64,000 bases of DNA from Paenibacillus urinalis (GTDB lineage Bacteria > Bacillota > Bacilli > Paenibacillales > Paenibacillaceae), in the NCBI RefSeq assembly GCF_028747985.1, contig NZ_CP118108.1, positions 2,175,501 through 2,239,500 of the forward strand, read 5' to 3'. Each line of letters begins with the position of its first letter. Positions within the stretch are counted from its first letter, which is position 1. The notes beneath the pieces are model-generated. The model was not told the DNA's origin. It did not search any database and saw only the letters and a list, made by a program, of their open reading frames with translations. Positions 1-8,439 of the stretch are shown piece after piece. A program made the translations under genes and the position numbers.

Positions 1-1
1 A

Positions 2-2635
2 CCCATGGGAGTCAGAGCTGGCGGCAAGAGAGTGTATCTTAATCTTCATGACAAGATTGAGCGTCAGGGGCACGGTCCGCACGGTCTGATTGCCGGAACA
101 ACAGGATCGGGTAAGAGTGAGGTAATCCAATCGATCGTTGCATCTCTAGCCTCCGAATTTCACCCTCATGACTTGGCATTTATGTTGATCGACTATAAGG
201 GCGGTGGGATGTCCAACACATTTGAGAAGCTGCCTCATGTCGTCGGGACGATTACAAACCTTGACCAATCACTAATGGAAAGAGCAAAAATATCACTTCG
301 TGCTGAGCTGGTACGTCGACAGAAAATTCTGAATGATGCTGGAAATTTGCAGCATATTGATGAGTATTATAAATGGCTGGGTTCACACCAGGCCGAGCCG
401 CTGCCGCATCTTGTCATTATTATTGATGAGTTCGCACAGCTGAAACGGGAGCAGCCGGAGTTCATGGATGAACTGATCAGTATAGCTGCCATCGGCAGAA
501 CGCTGGGTGTGCATTTGATTCTGGCCACGCAAAAACCTGCTGGTGTCGTTGACGATAAAATTTGGAGTAACTCCAGATTTAGAATATGTTTACGTGTTCA
601 AAGCGAGGGAGACAGCCGGGATATGATCAAGATTCCGAATGCTGCCTGGATCACGAAGCCGGGCCGTGGTTATTTCCAGGTCGGCAGTGACGAAGTATTT
701 GAAGAAATGCAATTTGCATGGAGTGGAGCTCCTTATACCTCACATACGGATGACAGTGCTTCTTCACTTCCACTTATGGAAGTTAGATTAAATGGTAAGC
801 GAGAGCCTCTGTTAACGGGCGAGAGAGTATCCATGATGCAGTCGGAAGGCTCCTCTAAGCAGCTTCAAGTCTTTATTGATCACATCTCAGAGGTAGCCGA
901 GCAAGCGGGTATTGAGAGATTACAAGGTCCGTGGCTCCCTCCATTGCCAGAATTAATTCAATGGGAAGAGCTGGTTATGGATGGGGCAGTTTCAGAGAGC
1001 TCAGGCTCCGCTCTTACCGACGAGCTGGAACCGGTTGTCGGTATTGTAGATGATCTGACGAACCAGAAGCAGGTGCCCATGTCCATTAACTTAGGACAAG
1101 GTCATCTGGCTGTATACGGAATGCCTGGCCTTGGCAAAACAACCTTTGTGCAGACGATGATCATGTCGCTTGCCAGAAGCTGCAGCAATTGGCATGGATA
1201 TGTTATTGATATGGGCAGAATGATGCGTGACTTTAGACAGCTTCCGCAAATTGGAGGTGTGATGTCTGCTGAGGATGATGATCGAATTAAGCGGCTGTTT
1301 CGTTATTTAGCCAAAGTCTTCATGCAAAGAAGAGAATTAATTGCTGAAGCAGGGGTCAAGACGGTTACCTCCTATCGCCGAAGCACAGGACAAACCTTAC
1401 CGCAAATTATCGTATGGATTGACGGATACTTATCCTTCCGAAATTCATACCCGGATGAGAATGAGCAGCTGGAGCTATTCTTGAGAGAAGGCGTAAGCCT
1501 CGGCATTACTTTTGTAGTCACGGCCAATCGTATAACTGACATTTTCGAGAAGATCAGAAGCAACATAACTAATGCGGTTTCTTTTGAAATGGCAGATCCC
1601 AGCGACTATTATTATGCGGTTGGAAGACCGGCACGTGTCCCTAACGGATATCCTCCGGGTCGTGGTCTTGTTAAAGGGCATGTACCTCCACTTGAGTTTC
1701 AAACGGTTCTGCCTGTAACAGGTACAGATGAGGCAGAGCGAGCGGACCAGCTAAGAGCTATGATTGGTAACGTTAATCAGACGTACACGGGCTCGATACC
1801 TCAGAAGATAGATCCACTTCCTGAAGTCATTACACTTGCAGAAGTGCTGGAGAATACACAGCATACACGGAGTCAGGAACAGAGAGAGATATATAATGTG
1901 CCCGTTGGACTCATGACAGATGACCTGGAAGTGTTTAATATCAGTCTTCGTGAAGGTCCGCATTTTATGGTTGCAAGTCCACTTGAGAGTGGGAAGACCA
2001 GCTTTATGCTGACATGGATGCTGTCCTTAGCATACCATTATAGTCCTGAGGAACTTCATATGTATTCGATAGATACGAGGTATGGGGAAGAAGGCTTAAG
2101 CCGGCTGTCCAATCTGCCTCATATACGTAAGAATGCTTCTAGGGATGAAGAGCTTGGTCCGTTAATACAGGAAGTATATGATATGGTCATGAGGCTTACA
2201 ACAGATCGCTGTGGTCCTGAGATTGTATTGTTTATAGATGATGCAGATACACTTGCGAAACAGATGAATGATTTTACGATGAAAGATCAACTGGCTGCTA
2301 TTGTACGTCAAGGCAGAGATCGCGGCGTGCATGTAATTATCGCGGGAGTTGCCGCTGATTTCCCGACATTCGGAGCCGACTGGGTAACGGATATTAAAGC
2401 GACCCAAAGCGGACTGTTGTTCGGGACGTTGGACCCTAACGATTTGTCGTTCTTCCGGATTCCTTTCTCAGAGTCGAATACAGGTTCTAATGGTCTGAAA
2501 GTCCTGCCGGCAGGACAGGGGTACTATATAAAACGGAGATTTTCCAGGATTAAAGCAGCGCTGCCATGGAATAACAATATGGAACGTGCCGATTGGATCG
2601 AAAAAATTCGCGACCGATGGCATGTTGTAGTTTGA
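2..2635 (+). CDS. essC: Type VII secretion FtsK/SpoIIIE ATPase EssC/YukB, C-terminal part (5' end outside window)
   Basis: Membrane-bound motor ATPase of the Firmicute type VII (ESX/Yuk) system, which drives export of WXG100 proteins. The visible part holds three tandem FtsK-type ATPase domains. D1 has Walker A GTTGSGKS (residues 31-38, counted from the ATG at 5) and Walker B DE near 141. D2 has GMPGLGKT near 372. D3 has a degenerate SPLESGKT near 658, lacking the first Gly, with an acidic IDDAD strand further on. The frame is open to the window edge and the family is about 1,400-1,500 residues, so the FHA domains and the transmembrane hairpin lie upstream. The ATG at 5 is internal, not the real start. 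The next gene begins 16 nt after the stop. The D1 sequence, including the LIDYKGGGM stretch, is very characteristic of the family. Identity as EssC is confident; the missing N-terminus is inferred from family length. Confidence 0.93.
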   Translation, partial: PMGVRAGGKRVYLNLHDKIERQGHGPHGLIAGTTGSGKSEVIQSIVASLASEFHPHDLAFMLIDYKGGGMSNTFEKLPHVVGTITNLDQSLMERAKISLRAELVRRQKILNDAGNLQHIDEYYKWLGSHQAEPLPHLVIIIDEFAQLKREQPEFMDELISIAAIGRTLGVHLILATQKPAGVVDDKIWSNSRFRICLRVQSEGDSRDMIKIPNAAWITKPGRGYFQVGSDEVFEEMQFAWSGAPYTSHTDDSASSLPLMEVRLNGKREPLLTGERVSMMQSEGSSKQLQVFIDHISEVAEQAGIERLQGPWLPPLPELIQWEELVMDGAVSESSGSALTDELEPVVGIVDDLTNQKQVPMSINLGQGHLAVYGMPGLGKTTFVQTMIMSLARSCSNWHGYVIDMGRMMRDFRQLPQIGGVMSAEDDDRIKRLFRYLAKVFMQRRELIAEAGVKTVTSYRRSTGQTLPQIIVWIDGYLSFRNSYPDENEQLELFLREGVSLGITFVVTANRITDIFEKIRSNITNAVSFEMADPSDYYYAVGRPARVPNGYPPGRGLVKGHVPPLEFQTVLPVTGTDEAERADQLRAMIGNVNQTYTGSIPQKIDPLPEVITLAEVLENTQHTRSQEQREIYNVPVGLMTDDLEVFNISLREGPHFMVASPLESGKTSFMLTWMLSLAYHYSPEELHMYSIDTRYGEEGLSRLSNLPHIRKNASRDEELGPLIQEVYDMVMRLTTDRCGPEIVLFIDDADTLAKQMNDFTMKDQLAAIVRQGRDRGVHVIIAGVAADFPTFGADWVTDIKATQSGLLFGTLDPNDLSFFRIPFSESNTGSNGLKVLPAGQGYYIKRRFSRIKAALPWNNNMERADWIEKIRDRWHVVV

Positions 2636-2651
2636 AGGGAGGTGGCTCATA

Positions 2652-3485
2652 ATGTTGACGGTTCATCATTCCAAACAGAAAGTAGTAACACTGGAACAGA
2701 AGGAACTGTTCTTTCTGGCAGGGATCATAGGTTCTGATCGATTGCTTGGCATTGAGGACCCCTTTATAGGATATCTGACAGAGGATATCGTAATGGAATG
2801 GGAGAATACCAAAGAAGAGTTATTAACGAAAGGGTATTTAACCCGAGATCAAGACTCCAGTGAACTCATCATGACACCAACCGTGTTCTCAAGAGTGGCT
2901 ATTGCAGGCTTATCCTCCAGAGCTTGTCGTTTTGAAATAAAGAAGAAGCGAGGAGCGAATTACAAGGGTTATCTGCACTGTACAAATGAACGCGTAGTGG
3001 AATTGATCCCGACACAAGAGGAGCCTTATACCTACCAGTTATCAGACCTGGGCGATGTTGAACAGGCCTGTAAATCGGTTATGAGCAAGATTAAATGGGG
3101 CACAGAGCACACAAAGAACGATATTCCGGCTTTGATGTTCTCGAAGAAGCGTTTTTTTGAGATCGTGAATGATTCTCTTCTTGATGAAGAAACATTGACC
3201 GGCCGTTTGTCCGAGGCATGTTACGATGCCCAGGGAGCAGCAGCTTTGGCTCGAGCAATTATCCATCAAGAGACTGAAGGGGAGCTTCAGCTGCTTGTAT
3301 GGACTGGAGAGAAGTGGGACTCACAGTCTGCTGCTTTTATCTCCAGCAGCTCTATGAACTGGCTTTTTCGTATGAGCACAGTAGGTAAAGGCGATTGGCT
3401 TATCGCTACGCCGATGGGTCAAGGAGACTTTAAAGATATGCTTCTAGAGTGGCTGATACAGCCAGCAGATCATGAAGAAAGGTGA
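2652..3485 (+). CDS. Unrecognised type VII secretion locus protein, 277 aa
   Basis: I do not recognise the family. The protein is soluble-looking, has no signal peptide or membrane segment, and appears mixed alpha/beta. The gene starts 16 nt after essC behind GGGAGGTGG, and its last codons overlap the start region of the following WXG100-like gene, so it is tightly operonic. The length (about 280) and position between the ATPase and WXG100 genes recall the EspG chaperones of actinobacterial ESX loci. The closing GKGDWLIATPMGQ stretch, followed by a C-terminal helix, fits such a fold, but I cannot establish homology by eye. A role as substrate chaperone or adaptor is inference from context only. 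Coding status is confident, function is not. Confidence 0.85.
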   Translation: MLTVHHSKQKVVTLEQKELFFLAGIIGSDRLLGIEDPFIGYLTEDIVMEWENTKEELLTKGYLTRDQDSSELIMTPTVFSRVAIAGLSSRACRFEIKKKRGANYKGYLHCTNERVVELIPTQEEPYTYQLSDLGDVEQACKSVMSKIKWGTEHTKNDIPALMFSKKRFFEIVNDSLLDEETLTGRLSEACYDAQGAAALARAIIHQETEGELQLLVWTGEKWDSQSAAFISSSSMNWLFRMSTVGKGDWLIATPMGQGDFKDMLLEWLIQPADHEER

Positions 3486-3490
3486 TGTAT

Positions 3491-4009
3491 ATGCGCATTC
3501 GTGTGGAACCGGATGTGCTTCGGACGCTTAGCGGGCAGCTTCAGCATGCGGCGGAGCAAATTCAGCAAATTGTTGTTGGTCTAGAACAAGCCCTTGGTAG
3601 AATAGAAGGCGATACCGCCGTTCATGAGGGAATTGTGTATGAATGGATGAGGTCGAAGCAGCTCGCCGGACATATTGAATTGGAACTTGAGAGATTTAGC
3701 TCCGAACTGCTTCGCAAGGCAAATCATTTCAAGCAAGCTGACGAAGATTATCATTCGTTTTTAGCTCATGTTGATTACACCAACGTTTCACCGATGCGTA
3801 TGCTGCAATCTCAGCACCTGGAATCCGTTAAGAGCGACAAGCCTTTGGTATTTTCGGTGTCTAATCCTAGGTCTGCTGTCATGGCCATTCAGCAATCCTG
3901 GAGTCCGGAGGATCAGCTGAATGATATGGGGACCCTGCGGTTAGCTACCGAGCTGAACCCGGCAGGGTGGAAGTTTACTGACCCTTCTCTAGGAGCAAAG
4001 GTTGGTTAA
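3491..4009 (+). CDS. WXG100-like (ESAT-6 superfamily) protein with C-terminal extension, 172 aa
   Basis: Probable type VII secretion substrate or component. The first 95 or so residues form an amphipathic helical hairpin (TLSGQLQHAAEQIQQIV, then ELERFSSELLRKANHFKQAD), as in WXG100/LXG heads. The usual central WxG is not obvious; the loop instead contains YEWMRSKQ. About 75 further residues, with Pro/Ser and no clear domain, follow the hairpin, making it longer than the usual 90-100. Three in-frame starts are possible (GTG 3482, ATG 3485, ATG 3491). I chose 3491 because AAAGG at 3478-3482 sits 8 nt before it, while the other two lie on top of that site. The gene overlaps or abuts the preceding one, so translation is probably coupled. 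Confidence 0.75.
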   Translation: MRIRVEPDVLRTLSGQLQHAAEQIQQIVVGLEQALGRIEGDTAVHEGIVYEWMRSKQLAGHIELELERFSSELLRKANHFKQADEDYHSFLAHVDYTNVSPMRMLQSQHLESVKSDKPLVFSVSNPRSAVMAIQQSWSPEDQLNDMGTLRLATELNPAGWKFTDPSLGAKVG

Positions 4010-4085
4010 AATTTTTGTCAACTTGATGTTAAATGCAGTTTCATAGGCTTATTTTTAGGTGAATTACAAATAGGACCAATGACTT

Positions 4086-4114
4086 TAGACACATCCTGTG
4101 TCGTTTGGTACAAT
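4086..4114 (+). promoter_or_regulatory. Sigma-A-type promoter of the WXG100 gene with embedded palindrome
   Basis: TAGACA (4086-4091), a 17-nt spacer and TACAAT (4109-4114) match the vegetative consensus at five of six bases in each box. The spacer region carries the perfect inverted repeat GACACA-TCC-TGTGTC (4088-4102), which overlaps the -35 box and looks like a repressor operator. It would give the WXG100 gene and the genes downstream their own transcription start, independent of the essC operon. Confidence 0.65.
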
Positions 4115-4167
4115 TTTCATGTGTTTTACCTAAATATTTGCAGATGAAAAAGGAGGAAGGCCCTACT

Positions 4168-4443
4168 ATGTCAGGACGTATTTTAATATCCCCAGAACAG
4201 GTAGACCAAGTAGCAAACCAATTCAAACAAAGTGGTGAACAAAGTCAACAGATCGTTTCCAGCTTGACTCAATCCATCAATGGAATGGAAGGACAATGGG
4301 AAGGTATGACGAAACAACGTTTCTTCCAAGAATTCCAAGAGGCTAGCAAGCAAATGCAAAGCTTTGTTCAAACTTTGAATAGCATCAGCCAGGAACTGAC
4401 AGCAATCGCTGCGAAATTCCGTCAGGTTGACCAATCTCGTTAA
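4168..4443 (+). CDS. WXG100 family type VII secretion effector (EsxA/YukE-like), 91 aa
   Basis: Small secreted substrate of the type VII system, exported as a helical-hairpin dimer. The sequence has the typical length and the diagnostic central WEG turn (GQWEGMTKQRF, about residues 41-51) between two amphipathic helices, with Gln-rich faces. ATG 4168 was chosen over the upstream in-frame ATG at 4105: AGGAGG at 4151-4156 is 11 nt before it, and MSGRILISPEQV is the normal start of the family. It has its own promoter and is followed by a terminator-like hairpin, so it can be expressed strongly on its own. Only one classical WXG100 gene is visible; a partner could be the longer protein upstream. 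Confidence 0.93.
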   Translation: MSGRILISPEQVDQVANQFKQSGEQSQQIVSSLTQSINGMEGQWEGMTKQRFFQEFQEASKQMQSFVQTLNSISQELTAIAAKFRQVDQSR

Positions 4444-4476
4444 TAGCAATTATCTGTACTTAATATTACTTAAGGA

Positions 4477-4510
4477 AACCGGGAGTTTTCACGAACTTCC
4501 GGTTTTCTTG
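4477..4510 (+). terminator. Rho-independent terminator after the WXG100 gene
   Basis: An 11-bp stem (AACCGGGAGTT paired with AACTTCCGGTT, one G-T pair) with a 6-nt loop is followed by TTTC. It separates the WXG100 gene from the kinase gene and could be read through in part. Confidence 0.75.
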
Positions 4511-4539
4511 CATCACAACGTTAAAAGAGAGGGATGTTC

Positions 4540-6666
4540 ATGTCTTTTCAACCTAAACCCGGTGATGAGATCCTTATTCATGGTGAGAAATATGTGGTAG
4601 GACAACATCCGGCAGCTCCAGGAATTGCATACGCACAAACAGGAAGGCAGGGCACGGTGTATAAACTAGTGCCGCAGAATGGACACGAATATGAGGCAAA
4701 AGCCCTGAAGGTATTCTTTCCTAAATTCCGTGTTCCGGCTATGGTATACCAATCGGAGCAGATGGAGAAATACAGTGAAATATCAGGCCTGCAGGTATGT
4801 AAACGAGACGTGCTCACTCCTGAAAGAAACGGAAGATTAATAAGTGAGCATGGAGATCTGCTCTATTCAGTGCTCATGCCTTGGGTCGATGGCATCAGCT
4901 GGTTTGATATCATCTGTGATAAGAAGCAGCTGACGACAGAAGAGAGCGTTATTCTAGCTTCGTCGCTTGCAAGTATAGGTTCGGCGATGGAGCAGAGAGG
5001 TATCGCACACTGTGATCTCTCGGCACCGAATGTCTTGGTTCCGTTTTTTTCCGAAGTAGAACGGCCTGAAGGAGCTGCTGCAGTTGAATTAGTCGACGTA
5101 GAGCAGTTGTATAGTCCAAAAATGGATCGGCCGGATGCACTTCTCGCGGGTTCAGCCGGCTATGCAGCTCACCGGATCGTGAATAGCGGCTTGTGGAGCA
5201 GCTATGCTGACAGGTTTGCAGGAGCGGTAATCTTAGCAGAAATGCTAGGTTTCAGTGACCCGGAAATTGTCAACCGAACTTATGGAGAGAGCTACTTCGA
5301 TCAAAGAGAGCTTCAAACGAGCTGTGAGCGGTATCGCAGGCTCCAGCAATCACTTGACTCCAGATTTGGACCCAAAGTAGCAGAGCTGTTCGGCAGAGCA
5401 TGGCATAGCCAAGATTTAAGCAGCTGCCCTACATTTGGTGAATGGCTGGTAGCCATATCTACAATTGACCTGAATGCAGTACCCGTACAAAACAGCAGTA
5501 ATGAAGTTCAATCCGCTGGTATTGAAGATACGAGCTCTATAGGTGCTGCAGCCGCAACCATAATGCCTGAGGATGGGAGCGGCGCCGAGTTATCTCCTGC
5601 AGACGAACCACCCCTCATTAATTCAGCAAATTCAAGGACCGACAAGGAGCAGCTGGACCGATTGCTTCAGGATGCATCTGTTAAAGAAAGCAAGGGAGAG
5701 CTGGATGCTGCTCTCGACTTATATAAAACAGCACTGCGATTGGAGAAGTCTGGAACGGCTCTGTATGTTGAGATTGCAGCAGCGATTCACCAGATTGAAG
5801 ATGCTCTGTCTACAGGGACGGAGGAGCCCAAGAAGAGTTCACGCTTCTCTAAACTCCGAAGCCGTAAAGCGGTTATGGCTGGTGCAGCAGTACTTTTAAT
5901 CGGCATCATTGCAATTCCTGGAATGCATACACTGGCTGAACAGGCGGAGACGAAGCAGCTCGAGGCTCAGCGTCAGGCAGAGCTTGAGAAGCAGGAGCAG
6001 GCCAAGAAAGCAGAGGAAGCGGCAAAGCTTGCTGAAGAAAATAAGAAAAAACAAGAGGCTGAGCTCGCTTTGAAGCAAGCTGAGGAAGAGAAAGCCCGTA
6101 TAGCTGCAGAGAAAGAGCGTGCTGTACTGCAGGCCAAATATGAGAAGCAGGCGAAGTATGAGGCATATCTAGCTCAGGTAGAAGCGAAGCAAAAGGCGAA
6201 GGAAAAGGCTGCGCTCCAGGCGAAGTATGATAAGCAGGCCAAATATGAGGCTTATCTAGCCCAGCTTGAAGAGAAGAAAGCCCGCCAGGCTGAAGCGGAT
6301 ACAGCAGCTGCGAAAGAGGCTGCCGCGAAGGCAGAAGCGACCAAACAGGCTCAAGCTAAGGCCGCAGCTGCAGCAGCTGCAGAAAAAGCAGCACAAAAAG
6401 CAGCGGCAGAAAAAGCGGCGAAGGAGAAGGCGGCACTCAAGCAGAAGCGTGCTCAGAACGTCAAGCAGCTCATCGCCTATTACAATCTTGCCTATAATGC
6501 ACAGCAAGGACGCAAGATTGAACCTGCGAGAGAACACGCAAATAACTTTATGGATCTGTACAACCAGGATGCTGAGTATTTTGCTGGAGTAGGGAAAGTG
6601 GGACAGCGTAAGTCACATATCTATAAATTTATTAGAAATAGAAGCTATAAATTGCCTGATATTTAA
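4540..6666 (+). CDS. Membrane-anchored Ser/Thr protein kinase-like protein with long Ala/Lys/Glu-rich coiled coil, 708 aa
   Basis: The N-terminal 300 or so residues are a divergent protein kinase fold: a lysine in EAKALKVFF, the catalytic loop HCDLSAPN (Asp near 159) and DVEQLY in place of DFG (near 186). A helical TPR/MIT-like stretch (DAALDLYKTALRL) follows near 390-410. One transmembrane segment (AVMAGAAVLLIGIIAIPGM, about 444-462) is followed by some 200 residues of Ala/Lys/Glu-rich coiled coil outside the membrane, containing two near-identical copies of a 29-residue unit (nt about 6127-6213 and 6214-6300). ATG 4540 is preferred over ATG 4534 because GAGAGGG ends at 4533. The vWA gene follows 21 nt after and the PP2C gene after that, so kinase and phosphatase probably act on a shared target. 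The catalytic Asp and metal Asp are kept, so activity is plausible. Confidence 0.82.
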   Translation: MSFQPKPGDEILIHGEKYVVGQHPAAPGIAYAQTGRQGTVYKLVPQNGHEYEAKALKVFFPKFRVPAMVYQSEQMEKYSEISGLQVCKRDVLTPERNGRLISEHGDLLYSVLMPWVDGISWFDIICDKKQLTTEESVILASSLASIGSAMEQRGIAHCDLSAPNVLVPFFSEVERPEGAAAVELVDVEQLYSPKMDRPDALLAGSAGYAAHRIVNSGLWSSYADRFAGAVILAEMLGFSDPEIVNRTYGESYFDQRELQTSCERYRRLQQSLDSRFGPKVAELFGRAWHSQDLSSCPTFGEWLVAISTIDLNAVPVQNSSNEVQSAGIEDTSSIGAAAATIMPEDGSGAELSPADEPPLINSANSRTDKEQLDRLLQDASVKESKGELDAALDLYKTALRLEKSGTALYVEIAAAIHQIEDALSTGTEEPKKSSRFSKLRSRKAVMAGAAVLLIGIIAIPGMHTLAEQAETKQLEAQRQAELEKQEQAKKAEEAAKLAEENKKKQEAELALKQAEEEKARIAAEKERAVLQAKYEKQAKYEAYLAQVEAKQKAKEKAALQAKYDKQAKYEAYLAQLEEKKARQAEADTAAAKEAAAKAEATKQAQAKAAAAAAAEKAAQKAAAEKAAKEKAALKQKRAQNVKQLIAYYNLAYNAQQGRKIEPAREHANNFMDLYNQDAEYFAGVGKVGQRKSHIYKFIRNRSYKLPDI

Positions 6667-6687
6667 ACTAGGGGTGAATGAACGGTC

Positions 6688-7440
6688 ATGAACTATACGA
6701 TACAAGCATCTCAGAGAACGCCGGCCCTCATCATTTATTTGATTGACATTAGTGCATCCATGAATATGATGATGGAAAATCGCAGAAGGATGGACATCGT
6801 GTACGAAGCATTGTCACTTGCCATACGTCAAATGGTGTTCCGTTCTACCAAAGGGAGCAGATTGACACCAAGGTATCGAATTGCAATTCTTGCGTACAGT
6901 GACGATGTGTATGATCTGCTCGGTGGCGTTAAGGGAATAGACGAAATTGCAGCGATTGGTTCAATTCCGGATTTAACACCGATGCGATTCTCGGATTCGG
7001 CCAAAGCATTTCTTCAGGCAGAGAAAATCCTGCAGGCGGAGCTTCCCTTTATGCAGGATTGTCCTGCCCCATTGATATGTCATATGACGGACGGAGTAGC
7101 GACGGGAGAGGACCCGGAGCCGATTGCCAGACGAATTATGAATATGAGTGTTCCTGACGGGAATGTGCTGATCGAGAATATTTTTATCTCGGATCATTTG
7201 CTGAGTGCGCCGATACCAGAACCGAGAAGATGGACCGGTATTTCACAGGATACAGAACTGAAAGATGAGCATGGAGAAAAATTGAAGAAGATGTCATCGC
7301 CTCTTCCGGAGAGCTATAGGGAAATGCTTATCGAGGCGGACTATCTGCTTGCCCCTGGTTCATTAATGATGCTCCCTGGGACTTGCGCAGAGCTTGTGTC
7401 CATCGGATTTCAAATGTCAGCGGCAACACCTGTCAGGTAA
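6688..7440 (+). CDS. vWA domain protein (TerY-like), 250 aa
   Basis: A von Willebrand factor A domain fills most of the protein. The MIDAS metal site is visible as DISAS (residues 20-24), with a later Thr (PDLTPM) and Asp (HMTDG). There is no signal peptide or membrane segment, so it is cytosolic. It lies between the kinase gene (21 nt upstream) and the PP2C gene (14 nt downstream), the same three activities as the kinase/vWA/PP2C set known as the TerY-P triad of Ter stress systems. It probably serves as a metal-dependent scaffold or phospho-regulated switch; that role is inference from the triad context. Confidence 0.85.
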   Translation: MNYTIQASQRTPALIIYLIDISASMNMMMENRRRMDIVYEALSLAIRQMVFRSTKGSRLTPRYRIAILAYSDDVYDLLGGVKGIDEIAAIGSIPDLTPMRFSDSAKAFLQAEKILQAELPFMQDCPAPLICHMTDGVATGEDPEPIARRIMNMSVPDGNVLIENIFISDHLLSAPIPEPRRWTGISQDTELKDEHGEKLKKMSSPLPESYREMLIEADYLLAPGSLMMLPGTCAELVSIGFQMSAATPVR

Positions 7441-7454
7441 GGGGGAGTTAGAAA

Positions 7455-8294
7455 GTGAAATCTTTGCGAATGTCTATGCCTGGTCATGAAAAAGCACATC
7501 CGGAAGAGAATTTTCACTTTGTCAGTTCACAGCAAGCAGATCATCCCCTAACCTCCTATAAAGGACGGCTAACATGTCGTTATGGTTACGGGCTGGCAGC
7601 AGAATCGGCAACCTATGGGGATAATGGTCAAGACTTTGCTGCCATTCATGTGGAAGGCGATGTCTGTACATTTGTTCTCTGCGACGGAGTCTCTATGAGT
7701 TATTATGGTGATTTTGCTGCAAGATATTTAGGGAAAGCACTGCATGGATGGATGCTGGAGACGAAGGAGTGGTCAGTTTCCCGTCTGCAGCAGTATTTGA
7801 CGAATATTACGATTCCTGCTTCCAGAGAGCTGAGTACATACCAGGCTGTTCACCACGAGAAGGTTCCAATCATGCTGCGAGAAGTGCTGGAGACGAAGAA
7901 GAAGCATGGCAGTCAGTCTATGTATATTTGCGGTAGGATTCAGCTTGGCTCTGGAAAAAAAGGCAGCACTCTTCAGCTTGCCTGGCAGGGTGATTCGAGA
8001 ATACGTTTGTTTCAAAACGGAACAGAGCTTGAACAATCCTTTGAAGTAACGAGGGCAACATCGGAGCGTTGGTCAACACTACAAGGACCGATTGGTGGAA
8101 CTCCGCATGTCTATGAGAAAAGCTTCAAATCAAGTGAGCAAATTGTCCTGAGGTTATATACGGATGGTATGGGTGAGCTCGACCCTATCGGATTGCATCT
8201 GCCGGACGAGCAGATTCAAGTGCTTCTTGATGCGCATCATACGGGTGGTCTTGAGGATGATGCTGCATTTATTGAGATCAGCTTTACCTCGTAA
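7455..8294 (+). CDS. PP2C-family Ser/Thr protein phosphatase, 279 aa
   Basis: The PP2C signature is readable: GDNGQD near residue 56 (first metal Asp), VLCDGVSMSYYGDFAARY near 75 (the DG pair), GDSRIRLF near 179, TDGMGE near 237 and EDDAAF near the C-terminus. These supply the acidic residues of the Mn/Mg centre. The protein is cytosolic, with no membrane segment. It is the last gene of the kinase-vWA-PP2C run and likely reverses the kinase. The start is uncertain: GTG 7455 follows GGGGGAG at the usual distance, but the first 35 residues are not part of the domain. Confidence 0.87.
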   Translation: MKSLRMSMPGHEKAHPEENFHFVSSQQADHPLTSYKGRLTCRYGYGLAAESATYGDNGQDFAAIHVEGDVCTFVLCDGVSMSYYGDFAARYLGKALHGWMLETKEWSVSRLQQYLTNITIPASRELSTYQAVHHEKVPIMLREVLETKKKHGSQSMYICGRIQLGSGKKGSTLQLAWQGDSRIRLFQNGTELEQSFEVTRATSERWSTLQGPIGGTPHVYEKSFKSSEQIVLRLYTDGMGELDPIGLHLPDEQIQVLLDAHHTGGLEDDAAFIEISFTS

Positions 8295-8333
8295 TGGATG
8301 AGATCTTGATTGAAGCAGCTAAAGGTATTATGA

Positions 8334-8350
8334 AATTGATTCATTCAATT
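8334..8350. promoter_or_regulatory. Inverted repeat upstream of the SDR gene
   Basis: AATTGA-TTCAT-TCAATT is a perfect 6-bp inverted repeat with a 5-nt centre in the 145-nt gap between the phosphatase and SDR genes. It is a possible operator; no regulator is assigned. Confidence 0.35.
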
Positions 8351-8439
8351 GAAATATTAAAACTCTCTTGTACTGGGCATCCTTATGTATGAGCCTCATG
8401 TGCTTGTACATACCATCGCCTAAGGAGTGACCAAGAAGA

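Noticed and set aside
6266..6592. 108-codon frame on the plus strand within the kinase coiled-coil region
   Set aside because: It is a frame-shifted reading of the Ala/Lys-rich repeats, giving a run of Lys, Arg and Gln; no independent start signal.
4540..6666. Reading the kinase-like protein as EssB/YukC, the pseudokinase component of type VII secretion
   Set aside because: EssB is about 400-450 residues and lacks catalytic residues; this protein has HCD and DVE motifs, a long external coiled coil, and vWA and PP2C partners.
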